Shown: positions 1 to 6,100, counted from the stretch's first letter. The stretch: 11,024 bases of DNA from Candidatus Aerophobota bacterium (GCA_030615365.1 JAUWZM010000080.1:1-11024); one strand, 5' to 3'. The notes: generated from the sequence alone by a model not told the origin. Numbers and translations are program-made.

Positions 1-168
1 TCCCTGGAGCAAAACCCTGTAAGAAAAAGAAGAAGAGGGAGCAATCTCCATCTCTATGCCCCCTTTTGTTTTTTTAATCTGCTCTATTCTATCCAGGGAT
101 ATAAAAGAATCAGCCTCCCCATTTATATAGATTTTAACCTCATCAAGTGTCACCTCGCCAGTATACAT
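1..168 (-). pseudogene. 5'-truncated second copy of the 109-aa gene, running off the left edge
   Basis: The minus strand reads Y-T-G-E-V-T-L-D-E-V-K-I-Y-I-N and on to the left edge. It aligns without gaps to bases 5876-6041, with seven mismatches in 166 bp. Three of these change the protein (D to N, E to Q, K to R), so the copies parted fairly recently. Homology stops abruptly at base 166. The first 20 residues of the intact copy are missing, and unrelated sequence lies upstream with no clear ribosome site. An ATG at 166-168 in frame might restart a short protein. The 3' end is outside the window. I infer a duplicated and decapitated copy rather than a working gene. Confidence 0.7.
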
Positions 169-343
169 TGATCCATTATCATCATTATTGCAGTCACACA
201 GAGATCGGATAATATATATGATGATTGGTGTAGATTCCAGCGCAAACCTGCCCCCTTTTCTATTTCCACGTTTTTCTTTCTTTTCTCAACTTTGTTCACG
301 TATTTCCTTTCAAAAAGCGAATATTGCTCAAGGTTACCGGACT
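169..343. other. Junction region between truncated copy and toxin gene
   Basis: This AT-rich stretch of about 175 bases lies between the broken homology boundary and the toxin stop codon. A 65-codon minus-strand frame (150-347) starts at a TTG overlapping the toxin stop and runs into the truncated copy in another frame. It has no ribosome site of its own and looks accidental. I see no convincing terminator or gene here. Confidence 0.4.
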
Positions 344-1141
344 TCAACCCAGGGTGGTTCTCAACTTTCGAAATATTTTAAAGATATGCTCTCTGATATC
401 TTTCACTCTGACATCAGGTCCAAATTCCTCAGCAGCCAATAGAACACCTTCGGAAAGCTTGTGCAAAAAAAATTTGTCCAGATTATCTTTGGCTATCTCA
501 CATTCGGCTCTATCCTTAAACTTAGAGATATTGTCCAACAAATAGGCAGAATTTGGGCTAAATCTTAAGATATAGTAGATATAGTAAAGATCTTTTCTCA
601 TCTTTATATTATCAGATCTGAGAGGAAACGTTAGAAGTTTGTGGAACACATAATTTTCGGGTGAGGGAATAAAAATTTCAATGAGAGTTTCCTCTTCTTT
701 TATTTCTGTCTTTATAGCATCCTCCAGGATTATTTCGAAGTATTCCAATTTATTTACCAGAATTTGTGGCCCAATTAATCTTTCAAGAAGGCTTTCTGAA
801 ATATCTTTCCCACAGATAAATTCCAAAGGAATGGGAGCAGTATCTTTGGTTAACTTGACCTCGGGTACAATAGGATACACTTTTCCTATCTCAACATGAC
901 GCTCCCAGTATTGTAGTTCAGTTAACCTTTTATAGATTGAATCTTGCTTAAAATTCTCAAATTTTGTTTTAATTCCAATGTCAATATCCGCCGTTAAGTA
1001 AGGTTTATCTATCTCTGCTTTCCATATATAATTTCTATAAATATAGGGCACCCAGCCCCCTACTACTATTAGATAGGGAAGGTATTCCTTGAGATCCTTT
1101 AATACCTTAAGAAAAGCTTTCTCCTGTACAGACCTATTCAA
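344..1141 (-). CDS. AbiEii-like nucleotidyltransferase toxin of a type IV-like toxin-antitoxin pair
   Basis: The protein has 265 residues and the hallmarks of the DNA polymerase beta nucleotidyltransferase fold used by AbiEii/AbiGii toxins. VVGGW (26-30) opens the nucleotide site. ADIDIGI (51-57) supplies the D-x-D metal pair (D52, D54), and PIPLEF (103-108) gives a probable third acidic residue (E107). A later basic stretch holds K168 and RKDLYYIYYIL (182-192), resembling the C-terminal Lys/Asp motif of the family. Known relatives modify RNA or other targets with NTP and are neutralised by a separate antitoxin protein. The target here is unknown. The start is a TTG that overlaps the antitoxin stop in a TTGA arrangement, so translation is probably coupled. 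No better start exists before the GGW motif. Confidence 0.8.
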   Translation of the reverse strand: MNRSVQEKAFLKVLKDLKEYLPYLIVVGGWVPYIYRNYIWKAEIDKPYLTADIDIGIKTKFENFKQDSIYKRLTELQYWERHVEIGKVYPIVPEVKLTKDTAPIPLEFICGKDISESLLERLIGPQILVNKLEYFEIILEDAIKTEIKEEETLIEIFIPSPENYVFHKLLTFPLRSDNIKMRKDLYYIYYILRFSPNSAYLLDNISKFKDRAECEIAKDNLDKFFLHKLSEGVLLAAEEFGPDVRVKDIREHIFKIFRKLRTTLG

Positions 1142-1824
1142 ATAGGTTCACTTTTCCCTTCAAGCATGTTTCTTAAATAATCCGCATGTTCTCGTCCTCG
1201 TGGTGCAAAGTTATATAGATCCAGGTAAAGCTGTAGGTTAGAGACAACTTTATATGTGGCGATTTGCCGGAGGTGGTGAAAAACAGATCTTTTGTAGTAT
1301 GGATAGACAAAATGAACATTTCCTCCTTTAACTAACTGTTTGAGAAGAATTCTATCCTGCATTTCAGAGATAATCTCGTAGAAGCTGGGATGATTTAAGT
1401 ATATATGGATCTCTTCTGTGATCATATAAGATGTTATTAAGTTAGCGCCAACATGTAGTGTTAAAGCATAGGATTCATCCAGGTCTCTTTGCCCAAGGAA
1501 ATTCCTTATCTTTTCGAGTATCCTTTCATCAAAACTGTAAAAACTACGAATTTTATTTAGCGAAAAATCATAGTTTTTAAGCCACAACTCCAGAAGCTCT
1601 TTTTTCTTAACCAACAGGGTATATCCTTTTCTCCCTTGTTTTACTCTTTCCACAAAACCAAGTTCATCTAAAAATGAGAGAGTGCGTGAGACAAGTCCTA
1701 AGCTAATGTTACATTTTTTCGTGAAATCTCGAACTTTCCATTTCATAGCCAAGTCACGAAACATTTCTCGTAAAACTAATGTGGATGTGTCGCTAAAGAG
1801 GCTTTTTTCAATTTGTATTGGCAT
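1138..1824 (-). CDS. AbiEi-like winged-helix antitoxin and probable autorepressor
   Basis: I start this 228-residue protein at the ATG at 1822-1824, which has AGGA about nine bases upstream. A TTG three codons earlier (1831-1833) sits directly on that AGGA and is unlikely. Residues 30-72 form a winged helix-turn-helix: ISLGLVSRTLSFLDELGFV is the recognition helix region, followed by a basic wing (KQGRKGY). The C-terminal half, with ALTLHVGANLI (120-130) and LQLYLDLYNFAPRGREHADYLR-like sequence (197-218), matches the AbiEi-type antitoxin domain as I know it. In AbiE systems the antitoxin does not need to bind the toxin stably and represses its own promoter. The overlap with the toxin gene and the operator array upstream fit that model. 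Confidence 0.8.
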   Translation of the reverse strand: MPIQIEKSLFSDTSTLVLREMFRDLAMKWKVRDFTKKCNISLGLVSRTLSFLDELGFVERVKQGRKGYTLLVKKKELLELWLKNYDFSLNKIRSFYSFDERILEKIRNFLGQRDLDESYALTLHVGANLITSYMITEEIHIYLNHPSFYEIISEMQDRILLKQLVKGGNVHFVYPYYKRSVFHHLRQIATYKVVSNLQLYLDLYNFAPRGREHADYLRNMLEGKSEPI

Positions 1825-1826
1825 TT

Positions 1827-1881
1827 TGTTCAATCCTGCAATATGTTCAATAAATATTGAACATTATAAATTATTGAACAT
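1827..1881. promoter_or_regulatory. Four-half-site operator of the toxin-antitoxin operon
   Basis: A perfect inverted repeat with 10-bp arms ATGTTCAATA / TATTGAACAT (1843-1864, 2-bp spacer) is flanked by two further half-sites: TGTTCAAT at 1827-1834 and TATTGAACAT at 1872-1881. The outer sites are placed symmetrically about 1853.5, each about 17 bp from its inner neighbour. The right outer site lies between the -35 and -10 boxes, the central pair covers the expected transcription start, and the left outer site touches the start codon. This is the layout expected for cooperative autorepression by the antitoxin. Confidence 0.75.
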
Positions 1882-1890
1882 AAAAGTCAA
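1863..1890 (-). promoter_or_regulatory. Sigma70-type promoter of the toxin-antitoxin operon
   Basis: On the minus strand TTGACT (1885-1890) and TATAAT (1863-1868) are 16 bp apart. The 9-mer TAAAAGTCA occurs twice on the plus strand (1881-1889 and 1893-1901), giving a second overlapping TGACTTTTA -35-like box. Transcription would start near 1856, inside the operator. Confidence 0.7.
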
Positions 1891-1899
1891 CTTAAAAGT

Positions 1900-1999
1900 C
1901 AGTTGCTACTATAAATTATATAGGATTATGCATATTCGAAGTTTCAAGATAATTGTTATTTAACCAATCTGTTATCAACATCGTCTAATCCGGGAAGCC
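1900..1999. other. AT-rich spacer upstream of the toxin-antitoxin promoter
   Basis: This hundred-base stretch between the toxin-antitoxin promoter and repeat copy 1 shows no reading frame, hairpin or motif that I would annotate. Confidence 0.4.
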
Positions 2000-2169
2000 T
2001 TTTCTACATTTTGTCAAATTTAGTGTAAATTTGGTTACAATGATCCCGCACACTTTTCGAAGAAAAAATATAACAGAAATTATTGGTTTAAAAAAGTGAA
2101 AGATGTCTGGACGGCCATGAGTCAACCAGCAAGGGAAGTAGGTGGCGATCGATAATAACAACCAACAAT
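2000..2169 (+). repeat. 170-bp direct repeat, copy 1
   Basis: This segment matches 5432-5601 over exactly 170 bp without gaps, with about 12 mismatches. The first 52 bases are identical and carry a perfect 8-bp-arm palindrome CAAATTTA-GTG-TAAATTTG between TTGTCA and TACAAT. Those look like -35/-10 boxes but are 19 bp apart. Most differences fall in the middle 50 bases. The following 43 bases are again identical and encode M-S-Q-P-A-R-E-V-G-G-D, which resembles the PA-x-E-V-G-G-D motif near the start of SpoIIE/RsbU phosphatase domains. In this copy no phosphatase sequence follows. The repeat has no terminal inverted repeats. Confidence 0.8.
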
Positions 2170-2325
2170 CATCTTAACCTTTATCCTCGACAAATCATCC
2201 GGGGCTTTAACACTAAATTTTCCCTCGGGAAAGTAGGTCAATTTCCACTTACCCTTCAAACTCACTCTTTATGGCATAATAAGACTCCTCAATGTATACT
2301 TTATCTACATATTAAGGATTTACTT
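2170..2325. other. Region downstream of the oxidoreductase gene
   Basis: No recognisable gene is present. A minus-strand frame of 47 codons (2122-2265) begins at a GTG without a ribosome site and reads into the repeat. A short frame just upstream ends at 2250 or so, and the two could be remnants of one protein joined by a frameshift. No T-tailed hairpin was found after the oxidoreductase stop. Confidence 0.3.
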
Positions 2326-3378
2326 TTAGGGAAAGGCCATCAGTTGCCTCTCTTCACTTGATTGCTTGATGGCTTCAAGTACCTTCATCACCTCTAAGCA
2401 CTCCTCTCCAGAGGCAATCATTTTTTTGTTTTCTTCGATAACAGCAGATACAAAGTGATGGTGAGAGGTTTCTATGGATTCTAGAGAAGGAATCTGAATG
2501 GATGTAACAGTTGGCATCTTCTCCTCATTCCGAAAGAGAACAAGAGAGGAGTTTTGCGATTTTATTCCACCCTTGTTTCCAAAAAGTTGAACAGAAAACG
2601 TCGGCTCCATATGAGCATCCCAGGAAACCTCGGAGAATAAACTAGCTCCATCTTTGAACCTCACAAAAACAGTACTTAACTCATCTACATCAGCATAAAT
2701 ATCCTTTTCTTTAAATCGAGCAGGGGTAATTTCAGCATAAGTAGAACCCGTAACAGAGGCTACTTTGGGACAGCCCATCATCCACCAGGCCAAATCATAC
2801 ATATGAACCCCGATATCCATAAGCGCTCCACCACCACTCTTTTCTCTATTGACAAACCAATCTCCTCTTGCCATATTGCCTGTAGAGGGAAAGTCGATTA
2901 CTGGAGTTCCTCTTCTTCTCATCAAACTGCTTTTTCCGTAGTAGACTCTCCCCAGGGTACCCTTATCAATAATCTTTTTCATAAAATAGAACTGGGGGTA
3001 AAAGCGCATGCTCATATGAATCATTAGCCTCTTTTTAGCCTCTTTTGCCGCCTCTACCATAGCCTTGGCATTTTTGAGACTTGTGGCCATTGGTTTTTCA
3101 CAGAGAACATGCTTTCCTCTTTTTAAGGCAGCAATGCTCATAGGGACATGTAAATAGTTAGGGGTGGCAATACTCACAAGGCCAATTTCCTCCACATCAA
3201 GCATCTTCTCATAATCAGTAAAGACATATTTGGCCTTATACTCTTTGGCAAATTCCTCAGCTTCCTTACGATTGATATCACAGATGGCATATATCTCTAC
3301 TCGTGGGTCCTTTGAATAGCCCTCCATATGAAGACGTCCCATCCCTGTTCCTATAACTCCTGCTCTTAATTTCTTCAT
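2326..3378 (-). CDS. Gfo/Idh/MocA-family NAD(P)-dependent sugar oxidoreductase
   Basis: The protein has 350 residues, the usual length for the family. The Rossmann fold is seen in GVIGTGMGRLH (7-17), with AICDIN ending strand 2 (D34 probably contacts the cofactor ribose). ATPNYLH (71-77) and CEKPMA (93-98) are the family's cofactor and catalytic-lysine motifs. SGGGALMDIGVHMYD (181-195) carries the D188-x3-H192 pair of the substrate site in the C-terminal alpha/beta domain. Such enzymes oxidise or isomerise sugars, inositols or sugar acids in the cytoplasm; the substrate cannot be read from the sequence. A GAGGAG ribosome site lies 11 bases before the ATG. The gene follows the isomerase gene by 44 bp and is almost certainly co-transcribed with it. 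Confidence 0.9.
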   Translation of the reverse strand: MKKLRAGVIGTGMGRLHMEGYSKDPRVEIYAICDINRKEAEEFAKEYKAKYVFTDYEKMLDVEEIGLVSIATPNYLHVPMSIAALKRGKHVLCEKPMATSLKNAKAMVEAAKEAKKRLMIHMSMRFYPQFYFMKKIIDKGTLGRVYYGKSSLMRRRGTPVIDFPSTGNMARGDWFVNREKSGGGALMDIGVHMYDLAWWMMGCPKVASVTGSTYAEITPARFKEKDIYADVDELSTVFVRFKDGASLFSEVSWDAHMEPTFSVQLFGNKGGIKSQNSSLVLFRNEEKMPTVTSIQIPSLESIETSHHHFVSAVIEENKKMIASGEECLEVMKVLEAIKQSSEERQLMAFP

Positions 3379-3422
3379 GTTGTTTTCTTCTCCTCAAATA
3401 AAATCTTCAAAAAAAGGACTAA

Positions 3423-4232
3423 TTATCTCCTTAACCACTCATGAAGACGACTAAAACTCTTTTTTACATCTTCCATCGGATCATGGTATTCTGGCTCATG
3501 CTCAATACTTAAGTAACCATCGTAGCCAATCTCCCTTAAAGTGCTGATCACGGCGGGGATGTTAACTATACCATCTCCCAGAGCGCAGGTTTCATGTGCA
3601 CCAACTTTTTTTATGTCCTTTAGGTGAACATGAAATACATTTTCCCCTAATTCACGAATGGCCTGGCTGACATCGATATTAAAGGTGGCAAACCATCCTG
3701 TATCCACGCAGGCTCCAAACCAATCTTTTCTATCTCCAATTAATTTCTTGATCTTTTTGGTAGTCTCTCTACCAGGATGGTTCTCAAAGGCAAGGAGAAT
3801 TTTGTGCTTTTGACAAAGTGAGTAAGCTTTTTCCAAAAGTTTTTCATTTAAGTAACCGCCCAGAACCTTTGCTCCCATCGCCTGAGCCAATGGAAAGCTT
3901 TTCTTTATCTCCTCCTCTGAGTTGCCAAATCCACCAGCGTAGGAGCACACCGAAAGCTTATAACGTGCTAAAATCTGCTTGGCCTTCTTAATTTGCTTCT
4001 GGGTAGCCCTATTGTAATTAAGATGAGCTACCCAGAGATCAATCGTCTTAAATTCAGCATCTGAGATAATCCTCATTATTTCACTGAACTCTTCTTCAAA
4101 GGTATCTCCATAGAAAAAGTGCTGTGTAGCCTCGTCCGCCTTACCCCAGTTAAATGGCCTTAAATCATAGTTAAGGGCCCGACCAACAAAATTTGCGGTC
4201 ATAAAAGAAATCTTACCTTCGCCAATCTTCAT
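3423..4232 (-). CDS. Sugar phosphate isomerase/epimerase, IolE-like TIM barrel
   Basis: I place the start at the ATG at 4230-4232, five bases after a strong AGGAGG. The open frame continues 71 codons further, but that extension is antisense to the insertion-sequence end and has no family features. The resulting 269-residue protein is a xylose isomerase-like TIM barrel (AP endonuclease family 2). The expected metal ligands are visible: E150 in LLAFENHPG, D177 in GACVDTGW, H203 in FHVHLKD, and E244 in YLSIEHEPE. Members include inosose dehydratases and ketose 3-epimerases. Pairing with a Gfo/Idh/MocA gene is the classic arrangement for inositol or rare-sugar catabolism, but the exact reaction is not determinable here. 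Confidence 0.88.
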   Translation of the reverse strand: MKIGEGKISFMTANFVGRALNYDLRPFNWGKADEATQHFFYGDTFEEEFSEIMRIISDAEFKTIDLWVAHLNYNRATQKQIKKAKQILARYKLSVCSYAGGFGNSEEEIKKSFPLAQAMGAKVLGGYLNEKLLEKAYSLCQKHKILLAFENHPGRETTKKIKKLIGDRKDWFGACVDTGWFATFNIDVSQAIRELGENVFHVHLKDIKKVGAHETCALGDGIVNIPAVISTLREIGYDGYLSIEHEPEYHDPMEDVKKSFSRLHEWLRR

Positions 4233-4277
4233 TACTGCCTCCTGTTTAATATTCTTGTAATGCCAAAAGTTCTTTAG

Positions 4278-4306
4278 TAGTTTTGTTCTAAACCCTTTAT
4301 TGTCAA
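4278..4306 (-). promoter_or_regulatory. Candidate promoter of the sugar operon
   Basis: A consensus TTGACA occurs on the minus strand at 4301-4306, 70 bp upstream of the isomerase start. The best -10 at 17-bp spacing is the poor AAACTA (4278-4283). It lies just outside the insertion-sequence end, so the promoter may be original or created by the insertion. Confidence 0.3.
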
Positions 4307-4324
4307 GTATTTTAGTGAAAGTGA

Positions 4325-4384
4325 CTTGCCTCCCCCTACTTCTTACAGTAGGATTTAGTAATACATCCAAAAAAAGGAGGCAAG
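4325..4384 (+). promoter_or_regulatory. Hairpin masking the transposase ribosome site at the insertion-sequence end
   Basis: CTTGCCTCC (4325-4333) pairs perfectly with GGAGGCAAG (4376-4384). Inside, CCTAC (4335-4339) pairs with GTAGG (4348-4352). The right outer arm contains the GGAGG ribosome site (4376-4380), eight bases before the transposase GTG. RNA read through from outside would fold and hide this site; RNA started inside would not. This device is known in other insertion sequences. Confidence 0.55.
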
Positions 4385-4388
4385 CCCA

Positions 4389-5066
4389 GTGAAAAAAACT
4401 GCTCGTTTTGTTATCTGGATCTGCTCTAAGTTCACCCGAGAACAAATAGAAGAAATTATTCAGGGTCTTTTAGATGTTCTATCCAACCGCAATCCTGAGG
4501 TTAAACCTAAAGATGATTTCAAAGAAAAGCATCCTCATTACCGCAACTTCTTTGTTGATCCAAACCCGCCCCTTAAGGCTCCTCTTAAAACTAGGTCAAA
4601 GTTAGACTGGAGGAAAATCTTATCTGCTTATGAGAAGAAAAATGGTCATCTCCTCAAACCAGTTGTTGTCAAAAGTCTCGAGACCAAAGTACCAGAAGGT
4701 TCTACCTACAGAACTTGTGGTGCTCCTTGCCAGTACCTTTACCCTGTTAGATAGTAAACATCTAACAGGGTTTATTTCAACGATGGTAAAAGACGCAGGC
4801 AGCTCAAATGTAAGGTCTGCTCCTCTTATCCCAAGTGTATCCTCGTCAGCGCAATAAGGCTCGCTATTTCTGCCCTCATTGTGGTTATTCGCTTTATCAA
4901 CCGAAAGCTTCCGAGCCTAACCTAACTCATAAGAATGGTTATCGGACTGCCGAATCTTGATTCAGAATCAGAGGGGTTTCGCCCCTTTAAAGAGCTTATT
5001 GAAAGACTTAATCGAACTTATAAATATCACGTTAGAGCTGCCTATGGCTTCAACTCCAAAAACGAG
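4389..5066 (+). pseudogene. Dead zinc-ribbon DDE-type transposase gene
   Basis: A GTG start behind AAAGGAGG opens a frame of 121 codons with an N-terminal helical domain and a zinc-ribbon segment (TYRTCGAPCQYLY). It is stopped at TAG (4752-4754) by an inserted palindrome. Reading continues in the same frame after the insert (FNDGKRRRQLKCKVCSS, a second Cys pair). It shifts frame near 4840 into YFCPHCGYSLYQ, a further Cys pair, and then shifts again into ELIERLNRTYKYHVRAAYGFNSKN (about 4995-5063). That last piece resembles the end of a DDE domain, with the catalytic Glu in the IERLNRT helix. The DDE core between the zinc ribbons and this helix is deleted. Several independent lesions make it non-functional. 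Confidence 0.75.
4741..4771. repeat. Perfect small palindrome inserted in the transposase gene
   Basis: ACCCTGTTAGAT (4741-4752) and ATCTAACAGGGT (4760-4771) are exact inverted repeats with a 7-base loop AGTAAAC. TTTA occurs on both sides (4738-4741 and 4771-4774), so a 29-bp element plus a 4-bp target duplication explains a 33-bp in-frame insertion between Y-L-Y and F-N-D-G-K. The insert brings TAG and TAA into the frame. It looks like a very small mobile or REP-like palindrome. No second copy is seen in the window. Confidence 0.65.
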
Positions 5067-5431
5067 TCAAGTTCAAAATTTTTTGTAAATTTCCCCCAAA
5101 TGAAGGAATTATTCACAAAAGTGATTTTTGAAAATTATATCTGCTTAAATTTTAGTATTTTATCTCTAAAAAATAAATGTAGTACGCTTTTTACTAATAC
5201 CGAACGAAGAGGGTTTAATATTTTTCTATATAGAGATTATAAAATTTTGGGAGCGTAAATTCGATTTTCAACTTGGAAGAGAGAATTTCTTGAGATTTGA
5301 CCAAAGGATAGGCAACGTTATTGTCTTTTTGGAAATGGGGAATAAGCTTTTCTGTAGTTGGGTTATTTTCTTTCATTAATAGCCTTTAGTTGGAATTATG
5401 GCGGATTACATAAGGTATATATAGTATAGGA
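5067..5431. other. AT-rich stretch between insertion-sequence remnant and repeat copy 2
   Basis: No gene is recognisable. A plus-strand frame continues from the transposase remnant to a stop at 5256-5258, and another open stretch of about 35 codons runs to near 5380. Both have low-complexity composition and no family resemblance. No clear right end of the insertion sequence was found. Confidence 0.4.
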
Positions 5432-5601
5432 TTTTCTACATTTTGTCAAATTTAGTGTAAATTTGGTTACAATGATCCCGCACGCTTTTTAAATAAAAAA
5501 TGTAACAAAAATTGTTGATTTAAAAAAGTAAGAGATGCCTGGACGGCCATGAGTCAACCAGCAAGGGAAGTAGGTGGCGATTGATAATAACAACCAACAA
5601 T
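5432..5601 (+). repeat. 170-bp direct repeat, copy 2
   Basis: This is the second copy of the segment at 2000-2169, in the same orientation, gap-free and about 93 percent identical. The TTGTCA / palindrome / TACAAT front end is identical, as is the 43-base stretch ending in the G-G-D codons. Unlike copy 1, it runs directly into sequence encoding the C-terminus of a PP2C phosphatase, in a frame shifted by one base. Confidence 0.8.
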
Positions 5602-5752
5602 TCGGAATGGAAAGGCTTATCAGAGCCATCAAAGATAATCCTCATCTGCAAGCTACCGAACTAATTAAATTAGTGAAAAAAAAGTAGAAGAATTCACTGA
5701 AGATCAACCTCAGTTCGATGATTTTACCCTTATAATAGTAAGGGTTAGCTAA
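5549..5752 (+). pseudogene. Internally deleted SpoIIE/RsbU-type PP2C phosphatase remnant
   Basis: Bases 5549-5581 encode MSQPAREVGGD, matching the PA-x-E-V-G-G-D motif at the front of the SpoIIE-type phosphatase domain. After 19 bases with stops, 5601-5675 encode FGMERLIRAIKDNPHLQ and ATELIKLV. Then, past an A8 run (5676-5683), the frame shifts into VEEFTEDQPQFDDFTLIIV. That is the typical C-terminal helix and strand with the metal-binding Asp pair (DDFTL). Adding one A to the run would restore the frame. The central part of the domain, well over a hundred residues, is absent. Family members dephosphorylate anti-sigma-factor antagonists. This one is dead. Confidence 0.65.
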
Positions 5753-5770
5753 TCTGTAACAGTATTTGAG

Positions 5771-6100
5771 TTATCTAAATCTCCTCCAAAAATCCTTGGC
5801 CTTCCATTTATTTATCCATACCCTCTTAAATCTTTTAAGGATTAAAAGATCACTGAGTAATCTCTTGATTCCTTCTCCCTGGAGCAAAACCTTGTAAGAA
5901 AAAGAAGAAGAGGGAGCAATCTCCATCTCTATGCCCCCTTTTGTTTTTTTAATCTCCTCTATTCTATCCAGGGATATAAAAGAATCAGCCTCCCCATCTA
6001 TATAGATTTTAACCTCGTCAAGCGTAACCTCACCAGTATACCTGGTTTCTCTGCCTCCCTCCAATCTTAGATATACACCTTTACCATAGCTAATTTTCAT
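5771..6100 (-). CDS. Small protein of unknown function, downstream of the Lon-like protease
   Basis: I do not recognise a named family for this 109-residue protein. Its first 75 residues alternate short beta strands (VYLRLEGG, YTGEVTLDEVKIYIDG, FISLDRIEEIKK, GIEMEIA, FSYKVLLQG) and then turn into a basic helix (GIKRLLSDLLILKRFKRVW). That pattern is reminiscent of a small PH/GRAM-like barrel with a C-terminal helix. The tail is strongly basic. No signal peptide or membrane segment is seen. The ATG has no Shine-Dalgarno; a 15-bp palindrome abuts it instead. It follows the protease gene by 61 bp on the same strand, and a truncated second copy lies at 1-168. Confidence 0.6.
   Translation of the reverse strand: MKISYGKGVYLRLEGGRETRYTGEVTLDEVKIYIDGEADSFISLDRIEEIKKTKGGIEMEIAPSSSFSYKVLLQGEGIKRLLSDLLILKRFKRVWINKWKAKDFWRRFR

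Larger units (their letters stand above)
4325..5066 (+). mobile_element. Remnant of an insertion sequence
   Basis: The recognisable element runs from the hairpin at 4325 to where transposase similarity ends near 5066. The right end and terminal repeats are not identifiable. About the last third of the transposase and most of its catalytic core are gone. The left end lies about 90 bp upstream of the isomerase start on the opposite strand. I cannot assign an insertion-sequence family with certainty. Confidence 0.6.

Noticed and set aside
150..347. 65-codon minus-strand frame beginning at a TTG overlapping the toxin stop
   Set aside because: No ribosome site or family resemblance; it enters the truncated copy of the 109-aa gene in a different frame.
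2122..2265. 47-codon minus-strand frame reading into repeat copy 1
   Set aside because: The GTG start has no ribosome site, the product matches nothing I recognise, and the part inside the repeat is antisense to the better phosphatase reading.
4233..4445. 71-codon N-terminal extension of the isomerase frame
   Set aside because: It is antisense to the insertion-sequence end and transposase start, and a strong AGGAGG sits five bases before the internal ATG at 4232.
4935..5258. 107-codon plus-strand frame as an independent gene
   Set aside because: Its first half is the frameshifted end of the transposase and the rest is low-complexity AT-rich sequence.
5726..5745. Perfect 7-bp hairpin ACCCTTA / TAAGGGT as a terminator
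   Set aside because: No T-tract follows on either strand, and it coincides with codons of the phosphatase remnant.
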